From assembly GCF_000172175.1 (NCBI RefSeq), contig NZ_ABJL02000008.1:186001-250000 (forward strand): a stretch of 64,000 nt of DNA, given 5' to 3'. Origin of the DNA: Bacteroides intestinalis DSM 17393. Lineage in GTDB: Bacteria; Bacteroidota; Bacteroidia; Bacteroidales; Bacteroidaceae. Positions 6,788-14,920 of this stretch are shown piece after piece (position 1 is the first letter of the stretch; each line of letters begins with the position of its first letter). The notes below the pieces were generated by a model. The model was not told the origin of the DNA and searched no databases. It worked only from the letters and a program-made list of their open reading frames with translations. The translations under genes were made by a program, and so were the position numbers.

Positions 6788-7501
6788 ATGCTCGGGCGGA
6801 TTGAAGATGCCGAAGACGCAAAGCAAGACATTCTGATAAAGGTCATCACAAGCCTTTCTTCTTATAAAGGAAAAAGTTTATTTTCGACATGGGTGTATAA
6901 AATAGCCGTAAACCATTTAATCAATGAGAAGAATAAAGACTTCGCAAATCATCCTTTGTCTTTTGAAATCTTCGGGAGTGATATAGACAGATATGTCGCC
7001 TCTTCAGTTGACCAAACGAATCTGGCTGAGAAAAAGATTTTCTCGGAAGAGCTGAAACTGTCATGCACCAACGTTTTGCTTCAATGCTTAAATCCATTTG
7101 ACAGGTTAATCTTCATTCTGGGAACCATGTTTGATGTAGACAGCCGGCTGGGAAGTGAGATTACAGGATTGTCGGCTGACAACTTCAGGCAACGGCTGTC
7201 ACGCTCCAGAAAAGTAATGAGTTCTTTCCTGTCAGAATATTGCGAGCACGCAGGAGGCAAGAAATGTAACTGTATGAACCGGGTAAATTATGCCCTCAGC
7301 CAACATCGTATCGATCCTGCCCTGCCTTACTCATCATCATTGGTACCGGAGAGAATCTCCACATCGAAGTCTGCCATGGAAAACATTGATGCCGCGACAG
7401 CTCTGTATTCAAACTTACTCAGACACTCTTCTAAACAGCAAGCCAAAGAATATCTTTTCAATCTGCTTAAAACAGATGATTTTTCATCACTAACTAAATA
7501 A
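6788..7501 (+). CDS. sigma-70 family (ECF-like) factor, 5'-truncated
   Basis: The protein enters in the middle of sigma region 2 (LRMLGRIEDAEDAKQDILIK, then FSTWVYKIAVNHL). It continues through a region-4-like helix-turn-helix (LNPFDRLIFILGTMFD, SADNFRQRLSRSRKVM) and a cysteine-containing C-terminal extension (CEHAGGKKCNCMNRV). Relatives normally have some 30-50 more residues before this point; here an in-frame stop at 6764-6766 and the end of hicB come first. Starts at TTG 6776 or ATG 6788 are possible. The protein lacks much of the core-polymerase-binding region, so it may be a pseudogene or an altered regulator. A membrane protein gene follows 8 bp later. Confidence 0.7.
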   Translation: MLGRIEDAEDAKQDILIKVITSLSSYKGKSLFSTWVYKIAVNHLINEKNKDFANHPLSFEIFGSDIDRYVASSVDQTNLAEKKIFSEELKLSCTNVLLQCLNPFDRLIFILGTMFDVDSRLGSEITGLSADNFRQRLSRSRKVMSSFLSEYCEHAGGKKCNCMNRVNYALSQHRIDPALPYSSSLVPERISTSKSAMENIDAATALYSNLLRHSSKQQAKEYLFNLLKTDDFSSLTK

Positions 7502-7509
7502 TATCTGAC

Positions 7510-7833
7510 ATGGACAAATTATTTTTCTCGGCAATTATCGGATTGATTGCCGGAGTCATAGACATCATTCCTATGATTATGCAGAAACTTCCCCGCTACT
7601 CCACCGTTTTGGCGTTTTTCCATTACTTCTTTGTTTCAATCATTATTCTCAATGTAGACATACCTCATATTCCCTGGTGGCTGGAAGGAGGTGTTGTAGG
7701 CTTGGCACTAACTATCCCGATGCTTATTCAAGTAGGACATTCGGATAAGAAATCTTTGCCAATAATAGCATTCAATGCTGTAATATTGGGAACATTGGTT
7801 GGACTTGCTGGACACTATATTTCAGTTTCCTAA
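7510..7833 (+). CDS. small multi-pass membrane protein
   Basis: 107 hydrophobic residues with about four membrane helices (LFFSAIIGLIAGVIDIIPMI, STVLAFFHYFFVSIIILNV, GVVGLALTIPMLIQV, AFNAVILGTLVGLAGHYI). No transport signature is visible. Placed 8 bp after the truncated sigma factor, it is probably cotranscribed with it. Its 3' end overlaps the end of the convergent propeller gene by 12 bp. Function unknown. Confidence 0.7.
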   Translation: MDKLFFSAIIGLIAGVIDIIPMIMQKLPRYSTVLAFFHYFFVSIIILNVDIPHIPWWLEGGVVGLALTIPMLIQVGHSDKKSLPIIAFNAVILGTLVGLAGHYISVS

Positions 7834-8919
7834 ATCCACACAGAGCAATGTAGGATTTGAGTCATCCTCCTCATTAGCTAAACCATATTGAGCCAATTTA
7901 TCAATAGAAAGCAATGTATATGCCTTGTTGTTCCGGATAAGGGAAACGGGAGTATTTACAATTGCTTTCTCATTATAAGGCATGACATATCCTTTTTCCG
8001 AATGAGTCAACAATTCCCCGCTATTTGTATCCCATAGTGTATAATGCCTGCTCTCATTCCAGAAGAAATCATAAAACAACAGGTCATTCACCAATAAAGC
8101 ATTTTCCGCTTTGATGCAATACTTCCCTTCCGTAAGCATACGTTCAAGATCGCCATTCAAATCTGTCGGCATCTTTAGTTTGCCCTGATTGATGGCCACA
8201 GCGGGAATGAGTTTTTCCTTTCTGCTGGCATACAGCGTATCATTAATCACAATACACACTTGGTCGTTTCCGTCTCTGAATCTGGGCACGATGTAGCCAC
8301 CCGAAAAGCCCGTCACCGATTCAACATCGAAAGGAAAGAAAGATTGTTTCATGTTCCAGTCCTTATCAAAGAAGGCTACTAAGTGCGATTTCTGATATTC
8401 TCTTTTGTAGGTTCCCCAATATCCGTTGGATACACCAATAAAGTTGGATATACTATCTTTGGGGTATTCGCTGACGAAAGTCCCGTCCGGCTTATATAAT
8501 TTAGTCTTATTAGGAGTAGCAACATAAATCAACTCTTTTTCTTCATCAAAAAAGCGGGAAAAGATGTCGGCATATTCTTCAGGTCCATTTCCTTTCCTGT
8601 CCATCACAGAAAGAAAAGAACCGTTTTCGGCATTAAAGAAATAAAAACTCGTCTTATCTCCGATAACTATGTACTTTGGAGTCACATTAAGCAGGTACGC
8701 ATTAGCACTCAACAGGCATTTATCATTCGTTTCCAACCGGATCGTTTTCGGATTTTTGAAAAGAGATTGATATTGTGCCGAAGTGTAGTCCGCATCAAAG
8801 TGTTCGACGCCTTTATCAATACTGACTGTAGAAACCTGATCATGTGAACCTTTTTCTCCGGAACAAGCCGTGAGAAGAAAAAGAGAGATGCTGAGAAAGG
8901 AAATACAAGAGTGTCGCAT
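7822..8919 (-). CDS. 6-bladed beta-propeller lipoprotein
   Basis: 365 residues with a lipoprotein signal (FLSISLFLLTACSGEK, cysteine at about residue 19) and the 6-bladed propeller domain common in Bacteroides. Diagnostic parts are DRKGNGPEEYADIFSRFFDE and the following YKPDGTFVSEYP blade. Such proteins face the periplasm or cell surface; binding partners are unknown and the family is often seen near regulatory or transport genes. The start is supported by a TAAATTTG -7 element at 8948-8955. It converges on the small membrane protein gene with a 12-bp overlap. Confidence 0.85.
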   Translation of the reverse strand: MRHSCISFLSISLFLLTACSGEKGSHDQVSTVSIDKGVEHFDADYTSAQYQSLFKNPKTIRLETNDKCLLSANAYLLNVTPKYIVIGDKTSFYFFNAENGSFLSVMDRKGNGPEEYADIFSRFFDEEKELIYVATPNKTKLYKPDGTFVSEYPKDSISNFIGVSNGYWGTYKREYQKSHLVAFFDKDWNMKQSFFPFDVESVTGFSGGYIVPRFRDGNDQVCIVINDTLYASRKEKLIPAVAINQGKLKMPTDLNGDLERMLTEGKYCIKAENALLVNDLLFYDFFWNESRHYTLWDTNSGELLTHSEKGYVMPYNEKAIVNTPVSLIRNNKAYTLLSIDKLAQYGLANEEDDSNPTLLCVDLGN

Positions 8920-8947
8920 ATTGTTTTTTGTTATGTTGTAAGTTGGG

Positions 8948-8955
8948 CAAATTTA
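8948..8955 (-). promoter_or_regulatory. -7 element for the propeller lipoprotein gene
   Basis: The + strand CAAATTTA reads TAAATTTG on the minus strand, about 30 bp upstream of the start codon at 8919. Confidence 0.5.
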
Positions 8956-9047
8956 TAAAAAAAAAACGAATATACAAGATGTTATCTCAGAAAAATGAGA
9001 AGAATAAAAAAAGAAAAAATAAAAGTCGGAAAAACCAACCCAAATAC

Positions 9048-9078
9048 TTGACTTCGCCTTTCTGATGTAGTATCTTTG
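9048..9078 (+). promoter_or_regulatory. promoter of the DUF4248 gene
   Basis: TTG at 9048-9050 and TATCTTTG at 9071-9078, spaced by 20 bp, form a textbook Bacteroidetes promoter 50 bp before the start codon. Confidence 0.7.
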
Positions 9079-9127
9079 TAGAGCTTTAAAAAACTGAATT
9101 TTAATATTAAACCTAAAACCTTAGCAA

Positions 9128-9352
9128 ATGGCAAAACTGATTCTTTCTTTCTCCGAATTGGCCGGTATGTATTTCCCCGGTTGTTCCACTCCGAAAAATG
9201 CAGTAAGATCTTTACAACGAAGCATTAAAAGGTGTACAAATCTGGCGACTGCTTTAGTTGAAACGGGCTATCAGCCTTATAATCATCGTTGGCTCTCTCC
9301 CAAGCAATACGGGCTGATAATAGAGAATCTGGGTGATCCATTCCCGGAATAA
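9128..9352 (+). CDS. DUF4248 domain protein
   Basis: 74 residues matching the small DUF4248 family: FSELAGMYFPGCSTPKNAVR, SLQRSIKRCTN, then LSPKQYGLIIENLGDP. The helical pattern with basic residues suggests a small DNA-associated protein. In Bacteroides these genes commonly occur near HU-like DNA-binding proteins (compare 14390-14872), but no biochemical role is established. A single gene with clear promoter and terminator. Confidence 0.85.
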   Translation: MAKLILSFSELAGMYFPGCSTPKNAVRSLQRSIKRCTNLATALVETGYQPYNHRWLSPKQYGLIIENLGDPFPE

Positions 9353-9370
9353 TAATAGACAATAAATAGG

Positions 9371-9408
9371 AAAGGCGGTTGTTCTTCATAAGAATCACCG
9401 CCTTTTTT
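9371..9408 (+). terminator. intrinsic terminator after the DUF4248 gene
   Basis: AAAGGCGGT (9371-9379) pairs with ACCGCCTTT (9397-9405), followed by a T-run. Confidence 0.85.
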
Positions 9409-9654
9409 GTTGATATTTATCAAGTTTAGGCCTAAAAGAGGCTTTTTACGTTTTTAATAAACGTTGAGCACATTCTTTAAAAACGTTCCCGTTATTCTTA
9501 AAAAACGAATAACAGGAAGCTGAACAAGGCAGAAAAACGCCTATAATTTGTCTATATTTGAGACTATGATATATTCTATTTTACTTAGCATAAACGAACT
9601 TTACATTTTTACAATACCTGACATATAGCATGAACTGATAATCAAAAAACGACT

Positions 9655-10383
9655 TTAAATTCTACGATAAACTTCATCAAATGGTACTCTGCACCGTTCT
9701 CCCCAGATTCCTTTATTTCCGTCCCGTATTTCACAGGGGATAACCATATTTATTTCAGCACCATGAGGCAATTTCAGTATCCTTTTTAGCCGACGGCTAT
9801 CTAAACCTTCCAGAGGACAAGTGTCATACCCTTCGTTTGCCATAGCAATCATAAACGTTTGGGCAGCGAGTGCACAAGATTTATGGGCAGTCACGCGCAT
9901 ATCATTTTCGGAGACTTCGAGCATCATCGGGCGGAAAATGCTGATGATATTAACCAGTAGTTTTCTGAATAATCCCAAAATTCCAAAGAAACGGGCATAA
10001 ACAAACGGCATCAATTTGCCATAGTATAATTCCCGGTCTTTGATGCGTTTGGCCTGACGTTCTTTCGGACTGTAACGCCGGATATTCTCCCGCTCGAAGT
10101 CAAGTACAAACCGCGCATGTTTCCTGTACCAATCACGCCGCACCACGAAAACGACTATTTGTGAAGCTGTAGAAGTGGCTTTCTGATCGAGACAAGCTCT
10201 TGAAACCTTTGCCAGTAATTCGGGCTGAGTGATATGATAGAACTCCCACAACTGCATATCCGAGCTGTTGGGAGCTAATGTTGCCAATTCCAGACAATGT
10301 TTTATTCGTTCCGGATCTATCAGTTTTGTTCTGTCATACGCTCGCACAGAGCGACGATAATGGAGGACTTCGTCTAAATTCAT
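9655..10383 (-). CDS. nitroreductase family protein
   Basis: FMN-dependent NAD(P)H nitroreductase family. From the ATG at 10383 it is 242 residues. The frame is open upstream to 10488, but the family start MNLDEVLHYRRSVRAYD fits the internal ATG. FMN-phosphate-binding RRSVRAYD at the N-terminus, LATLAPNSSDMQLW (the PSxxNxQ-type loop, with a Met) and the late ALAAQTFMIAMANEGYDTCP are visible. An insertion with a hydrophobic stretch (FGILGLFRKLLVNIISIF, about residues 135-152) is longer than in classical NfsB and may form a lid or membrane contact. The substrate is unknown. No operon partner. Confidence 0.82.
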   Translation of the reverse strand: MNLDEVLHYRRSVRAYDRTKLIDPERIKHCLELATLAPNSSDMQLWEFYHITQPELLAKVSRACLDQKATSTASQIVVFVVRRDWYRKHARFVLDFERENIRRYSPKERQAKRIKDRELYYGKLMPFVYARFFGILGLFRKLLVNIISIFRPMMLEVSENDMRVTAHKSCALAAQTFMIAMANEGYDTCPLEGLDSRRLKRILKLPHGAEINMVIPCEIRDGNKGIWGERCRVPFDEVYRRI

Positions 10384-10680
10384 AATGCTGTAAAATGTTA
10401 TAATACTATTATACTTTTCCTTAGAGCTAAAAAACTTCAGGATACCCATAGAATTAATTCTATAGTATAAGATTAAAAACATCTCCATAAGCTAATTGTT
10501 CCTCAACTAACCAGACTTTTCGTGTAATCAGAATATCGATGTGCTGTATATCACTAATTCGTGATGCTTTCCAAAACCGGTTTATTGTCCCGTTATGAAT
10601 TTGGTTATTTTTCACCATTGTGTGAATGGCCGAAACAGACTATTTTTGCAAAAAATTAATCATTCATAATCTATTAAGCA
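10384..10680. other. intergenic region with promoter of the DUF1349 gene
   Basis: About 300 bp between divergent genes. TTG at 10618-10620 and TATTTTTG at 10641-10648, spaced by 20 bp, form a strong promoter for the lipoprotein gene starting at 10681. Nothing else is recognisable. Confidence 0.6.
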
Positions 10681-11427
10681 ATGAAAAGTAATACTATTTG
10701 TCAAGTAATTCTTGCAGGAAGCATCATATTGGCTTCTTGCCAATCTAACAATTCTGCTAAGCAAGATGAGTCTCAACAAACAATGAACGAAACAGTTATG
10801 AACAAAGTTACAGATTGCAAAATCAGTGCGGGAAACATCACTTTCACTAATGCCATCAATGGAGCTGAAAATTGCGTGAAACTGCTTGATGATGGCGCAT
10901 TGGAATTCCATTGTGCCGGAGGACTGGATTTCTTCAGTGACCCGAATGGAAAACTGTCAAATACAACGCTTCCTATTCTGCTTGTCCCCGTTGAGAACAC
11001 GAAACCTTTTACGTTAATAGCCAAGGTTACTCCGGAATTCACAACGGAGGGATTGTATAATGCAGCTGACCTTTTTGTATATTCTTGTGATTCACTCTGG
11101 CAGAAACTGGCATTTGAACAGGATGAATACGGTAACCACCGTATTGTTACAGTAAGAACACAAGGAACATCCGATGATAATAATCATGATAAATTAGATG
11201 TTTCATCTGTTTACTTGAAGATTTCATCTGATACAAAAACCATTGCCAGCTATTATTCCATCGACAAGAAAAGATGGAACATGGTTCGTCTATACAAGAA
11301 TTGTTATCCAAAGAACATCTATTTGGGCATCAGTAGCCAGTGTCCTCAAAAAGGCAGCTGCACAAGTCGTTTTGAAGAAATTTCTTTGTCTCACGATAAT
11401 GTTAGCGATTTCCGCTTGGGAGAATAA
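10681..11427 (+). CDS. DUF1349 lipoprotein
   Basis: 248 residues: a lipoprotein signal (VILAGSIILASCQSNN, cysteine at about residue 20), a low-complexity linker, then a jelly-roll DUF1349 domain of the concanavalin-like fold (LEFHCAGGLDFFSDPNGK, KPFTLIAKVTPEF, ADLFVYSCDSLWQKLAFEQ, and the end YLGISSQCP). The family is implicated in carbohydrate binding or processing, but no activity is shown here. The last 138 bp overlap the 3' end of the convergent methyltransferase frame. Confidence 0.82.
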   Translation: MKSNTICQVILAGSIILASCQSNNSAKQDESQQTMNETVMNKVTDCKISAGNITFTNAINGAENCVKLLDDGALEFHCAGGLDFFSDPNGKLSNTTLPILLVPVENTKPFTLIAKVTPEFTTEGLYNAADLFVYSCDSLWQKLAFEQDEYGNHRIVTVRTQGTSDDNNHDKLDVSSVYLKISSDTKTIASYYSIDKKRWNMVRLYKNCYPKNIYLGISSQCPQKGSCTSRFEEISLSHDNVSDFRLGE

Positions 11428-12177
11428 ACCATTATATATTGAAAGTGTAATTTTGCGGAATCCTACCTTTCTCAATATACTTGTTATTTCTTCCTCCGAA
11501 TAATACCTTTCCCAAATGATGAAATGTTTGGCTGTGTCTTCAAGTATCAGGTTATATTGATATGCAAAAACTTTGTTCTCCGGATAATGGAATGTTTGGC
11601 TTAGAAGTAAATATTCACTTTCATTCCAGAACCCACCGCAAGGGGCATATTTCCAATCCCGGCTTTCCTGTCTGTCATCAATAATCCCTTCCGAGAAAAC
11701 ATCAAAAATGAGAATACCTCCATCAGTCAGCGAAAGATATATATTGTCCAGCAATTGGTCGCGATCACTATCCGGATGGGTTCCCATATCACAATAGATC
11801 ATGGTGATTGCATCGTACTTACCCATAGGATAATTATTGATGTAGTCACCCAAAATATAGTTGATTTCCTCCCGTTTTCCAATGGCATATTCTATAGAAG
11901 CTTTATTAAAATCAATGCCCGTCACCATATAATCCTTATCTGCTAAAAGCGATGTGTACAGTCCCGGACCGCAACCTAAATCAAGCAAATGACTTTGGGG
12001 CTTTGTGTGCTGGAGTATGAAATCCACTATCTTCAGAACTGATTCCCGCTTTCGGCTGGCACCATCAGATTGCGGATCAAGGTGATCTTTTAATATCTGC
12101 TGCTGAATATACGGGTCGGTCCAAATGTTATGAGCGGACTTTTCAAATAAAACAGGTTTATGATCTATGATTCTCAT
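11290..12177 (-). CDS. class I SAM-dependent methyltransferase with read-through 3' end
   Basis: Rossmann-fold methyltransferase: the SAM-binding motif I LLDLGCGPGLYTSLL (residues about 68-82), the acidic D of GIDFNKAS, and the post-II region ITMIYCDMGTH. It most resembles small-molecule methyltransferases of the YcgJ/UbiE type; the substrate is unknown. Family-like sequence ends around the NIIVRQRNFF segment. The remaining ~25 residues are the antisense of the neighbouring DUF1349 gene, so the original stop appears lost. It lies 41 bp downstream of a second methyltransferase gene and is probably cotranscribed with it. Confidence 0.78.
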   Translation of the reverse strand: MRIIDHKPVLFEKSAHNIWTDPYIQQQILKDHLDPQSDGASRKRESVLKIVDFILQHTKPQSHLLDLGCGPGLYTSLLADKDYMVTGIDFNKASIEYAIGKREEINYILGDYINNYPMGKYDAITMIYCDMGTHPDSDRDQLLDNIYLSLTDGGILIFDVFSEGIIDDRQESRDWKYAPCGGFWNESEYLLLSQTFHYPENKVFAYQYNLILEDTAKHFIIWERYYSEEEITSILRKVGFRKITLSIYNGLFSQAEIANIIVRQRNFFKTTCAAAFLRTLATDAQIDVLWITILV

Positions 12178-12218
12178 GCTTTCTTGTAGATAGTTCTTTC
12201 ATATTATTCATTAATAGC

Positions 12219-12983
12219 TCATTGGCAAACAAAAATCTGTTTTTCCGAATAATCACAAAATGCTTCTTCTTCAAAACTGCCAAACTTATGAAGAATTTCA
12301 AAACCGTTCCATTCCAGGTATGAATCTAACTCTTGAGGAAAGAATAGCCTCATATCCAAATTTTGAACAGAATCAAACTCACCATTAATGAAATAGTGCC
12401 ATTCTATGCGATTTATCTGAGTTTTGCTCTCGTATCGCATCATCTGCTTTATCAATACTTCTCTCCCATCTTTGGTGGTATATTCAGCAATTTCTATTGG
12501 CTCTTTTTCATGTTCTACAATGTATTGGATATTGGGATTAAAACAATCTAACAAAAATATGCCTCCTGCTTTGAGATGATTTTTAACCACACGTAATGCT
12601 TTAAACAAATCTTCATTTTGATATAAATGATGGATCGAATTGAAAGGAATAAAGACAAGGTCATATTTCTTCTTTAAATCGAGAATTCTGATGTCAGCCT
12701 CAATAAATTCTATTTCTAATCCTGCTCCGGCAGCTTTTACTTTCGCTTGTTCAAGCATAGAAGCAGTGTAGTCTACCCCGCTGATATCATATCCTTCCTG
12801 TGCTATCGGAATAGTAAGTCTGCCTGTACCGCAACAAAGTTCAAGTATACAGGCAGACTTGTTTTTAGGCAGCCATCGCTTGTAAAATAGCAAATCATCT
12901 ATATGGGTATTCATTCCATCATAAATATTCGCATCATAAATTAAATCCCCAACTTTATAATTGCTATTCATCTGATTCTTCAA
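12219..12983 (-). CDS. class I SAM-dependent methyltransferase
   Basis: 254 residues. Motif I is ILELCCGTGRLTIPIA (about residues 46-61), motif II GVDYTASMLEQAK, followed by EADIR and the proline-containing LVFIPFNSIHHL. The C-terminal half (GGIFLLDCFNPN, LEWNGFEIL) is the usual cap. Starts at 12983 or at 12971 (MNSNYK) are both possible. The second methyltransferase follows on the same strand. An operon of two different small-molecule methyltransferases next to a drug/metabolite exporter may point to tailoring or detoxification of a small molecule; that is inference. Confidence 0.82.
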   Translation of the reverse strand: MKNQMNSNYKVGDLIYDANIYDGMNTHIDDLLFYKRWLPKNKSACILELCCGTGRLTIPIAQEGYDISGVDYTASMLEQAKVKAAGAGLEIEFIEADIRILDLKKKYDLVFIPFNSIHHLYQNEDLFKALRVVKNHLKAGGIFLLDCFNPNIQYIVEHEKEPIEIAEYTTKDGREVLIKQMMRYESKTQINRIEWHYFINGEFDSVQNLDMRLFFPQELDSYLEWNGFEILHKFGSFEEEAFCDYSEKQIFVCQ

Positions 12984-13049
12984 TATCTGGTGAGTACTAG
13001 TATTTACTGTTAAACATACAAAGGTAGTACTATTTATCGTGTTTTTTCC

Positions 13050-13057
13050 TATCTTTG
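13050..13057 (+). promoter_or_regulatory. -7 element of the structured leader
   Basis: TATCTTTG, full consensus, about 215 bp upstream of the EamA transporter start. The transcript therefore has an unusually long leader, which carries a short ORF and inverted repeats. Confidence 0.6.
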
Positions 13058-13081
13058 CAGATATTCTTAAGAGAACTACAG

Positions 13082-13132
13082 ATGTATTACAATAACCTGT
13101 TTACTACAAACAATCCCCCGGTAGCAGTCTAA
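13082..13132 (+). CDS. putative 16-residue leader peptide
   Basis: A complete ATG-to-TAA frame encoding MYYNNLFTTNNPPVAV, starting about 20 nt after the predicted transcription start. It ends 2 nt before the first arm of a long inverted repeat. Position, size, and the stall-prone PP near the end fit a regulatory leader peptide of the kind that controls Bacteroides resistance genes by translational attenuation. Coding is supported only by position. Confidence 0.45.
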   Translation: MYYNNLFTTNNPPVAV

Positions 13133-13134
13133 AA

Positions 13135-13229
13135 GCTGAGCAACCGGATTCCATTTATATCATTTTCCTACCTTTCAAGGGTATTGGAATAGAAGGATTA
13201 TACCTATTCCTTATTCAAGGTTGTTCAGC
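13135..13229 (+). promoter_or_regulatory. attenuator-like structured leader RNA
   Basis: GCTGAGCAACC (13135-13145) can pair with GGTTGTTCAGC (13219-13229), one G-U pair, enclosing a hairpin GGAATAG (13186-13192) / CTATTCC (13204-13210). A competing pairing ATTCC (13148-13152) with GGAAT (13186-13190) would disrupt it. Placed between the leader peptide and the transporter start (13269), it looks like a conformational switch for an exporter gene. Confidence 0.5.
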
Positions 13230-13268
13230 CAAATCTTTTGGTTTTATTAATATAAAAACAACTTTGAA

Positions 13269-14159
13269 ATGAAAAATCTGAAATATATTTTCATGGTTCT
13301 GCTCGGTGGAACCATGTATGGTACGATGTCTTCCTTTGTGAAACTATCGTACACAAAAGGCTTCAATGCCGCTGAAATATCTTTTTGGCAGGCTTTTATC
13401 GCCGCCTTATTACTTGCAATATATGCTTTTTTCACAAGAAAGAATATCAAGGGTAAGTTGACCTTCGGCAATTTTATATTCTTACTTTTTACAGGCAGTG
13501 CTATCGGACTAACAAATTTCTTTTATTATGAATCCGTAAGTTACATCTCGGCATCATTGGCTATCGTCATCCTTATGCAGTTCACATGGTTCAGCCTGTT
13601 GTTGGAATGGCTTATATTTAAAAGCAAACCGTCCAAACCTGAATTGATTACTGTTTCATTTATCTTGGTCGGAACGATAATGGCTGGAAATATCCTTGGG
13701 GCAAAAGCATGGGAGTTTTCGATGAAAGGCGTCCTGTTTGCATTAAGCTCTTCACTCACTTATACCGTGTATATCATAGCCAACAGTCGGGTTAGCAAGA
13801 GTGTTCGTTGGCAAACTAAAAGCATGGTTATAATGATGGGATCTTCATTGTGTCTATTTTCAATAAACAGTGAAATAATTCTGTCAAGTGATTATCTAAA
13901 TGACAAATTCTTCTGTTGGGCTATATTTCTTGCCGTTGTGGGTACGACTGTTCCGACAGCCTTGTTTGCCTCCGGCATTTCAAAGATTGGTGTCGGTATC
14001 AGTTCTATACTAATGACTGTAGAGCTTCCCGTTGCCATTATTTGTGCAAGAATAGTGTTGAAAGAGCAAATAGGTTCCCTGCAAATTGTTGGAATAGTGA
14101 TTATGCTTGCATCTATTTGCATAATGAATTATTATAAAGTTTATAAATCTAAAAGGTGA
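13269..14159 (+). CDS. EamA/RhaT-type drug/metabolite exporter (DMT superfamily)
   Basis: 296 residues with ten hydrophobic helices in two EamA repeats (first MVLLGGTMYGTMSSFVKLSY onwards; second GVLFALSSSLTYTVYIIANS onwards). This is the standard size for DMT-superfamily inner-membrane exporters of metabolites or drugs. The second repeat ends with the usual VELPVAIICARIVLKEQIG helix. The gene is preceded by a ~215-nt leader with peptide and hairpins, suggesting induction by a translation-affecting or transported compound. The substrate is unknown. Confidence 0.88.
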   Translation: MKNLKYIFMVLLGGTMYGTMSSFVKLSYTKGFNAAEISFWQAFIAALLLAIYAFFTRKNIKGKLTFGNFIFLLFTGSAIGLTNFFYYESVSYISASLAIVILMQFTWFSLLLEWLIFKSKPSKPELITVSFILVGTIMAGNILGAKAWEFSMKGVLFALSSSLTYTVYIIANSRVSKSVRWQTKSMVIMMGSSLCLFSINSEIILSSDYLNDKFFCWAIFLAVVGTTVPTALFASGISKIGVGISSILMTVELPVAIICARIVLKEQIGSLQIVGIVIMLASICIMNYYKVYKSKR

Positions 14160-14315
14160 ATATATAGGTTTTACGATAAAAAGATAAAAAAAGAATCGCA
14201 CGGTATTTGGGGTAAAGTATTGGTTCTTATTTAGATAGAAATGTATATTAATATTTTCCTCCGAATTATTTGTTTAAAGGTACCGAAAGGGGACAATCTC
14301 CCTTGTGCCGTATAG

Positions 14316-14323
14316 TACCTTTG
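14316..14323 (+). promoter_or_regulatory. -7 element of the HU-like gene
   Basis: TACCTTTG, full match, about 65 bp upstream of the start codon at 14390. Confidence 0.6.
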
Positions 14324-14389
14324 CAAAGTCATCTGAAACAAATGACAACAGTAAACCTTATTTTTTCAACCTATTAAACTTTAATTATT

Positions 14390-14872
14390 ATGGCTTTAGA
14401 GTATGTAGTGACCAAGAGAGTGTTTGGCTTTGACGACACAAAGACTGAGAAGTATGTAGCAAAATCTGTACGTTCGGGACAGATGAGTTTTAGTAAAACG
14501 TGTGCAAAGGTCAGTCGACTTTGCGGAGTCCATCGAAAAGTGGTAGACTTGGTAGTCAGCGGTCTGGTTGATATGATGGCGGAGGATATTGATGACGGAA
14601 AGAGCGTTCAATTGGGAGAGTTCGGCATCTTTCGCCCCACCATTAAGGCCAAAAGTGCGGATACCGCAGAAGGTGTTACGGCAAGCAATATAGTACGTAA
14701 GCGTATTGTTTTTACTCCGGGAAAGATTTTCCAACGTACTTTGGGAGAAATGAGCGTAACCCGCGCCATTCCCATCGATACAGATTATACGGATGGAAGC
14801 AGTTCCGGTGGTAACGGTAGCGGCGGTAGCCAAGGAGGTGACGGTGGTATAGAGGATGATCCGTTAGGATAA
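14390..14872 (+). CDS. HU-like DNA-binding protein (Bacteroidetes 160-aa type)
   Basis: 160 residues. The central part has the HU/IHF fold: VHRKVVDLVVSGLVDMMAE, DGKSVQLGEFGIFRPTIKAK, then a beta arm and VFTPGKIFQRTL-like segment. The N-terminal leader (ALEYVVTKRVFGFDDTKTE) and a glycine/serine-rich low-complexity tail (residues about 138-155) mark the Bacteroidetes-specific HU-like family. It should bind and bend double-stranded DNA as a nucleoid-associated protein. Single gene; its terminator merges with the left end of the insertion sequence. Confidence 0.88.
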   Translation: MALEYVVTKRVFGFDDTKTEKYVAKSVRSGQMSFSKTCAKVSRLCGVHRKVVDLVVSGLVDMMAEDIDDGKSVQLGEFGIFRPTIKAKSADTAEGVTASNIVRKRIVFTPGKIFQRTLGEMSVTRAIPIDTDYTDGSSSGGNGSGGSQGGDGGIEDDPLG

Positions 14873-14881
14873 TGCCAAATT

Positions 14882-14920
14882 AAGGAGATGTGTCAAAACT
14901 AAGGCACATCTCCTTTTTTT
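14882..14920 (+). terminator. terminator of the HU-like gene, overlapping the IS left end
   Basis: AAGGAGATGTG (14882-14892) pairs with CACATCTCCTT (14905-14915), followed by seven T. The right half of the stem lies inside the insertion sequence, whose inverted repeat begins at about 14889. The structure is therefore partly made of IS sequence. Confidence 0.8.
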
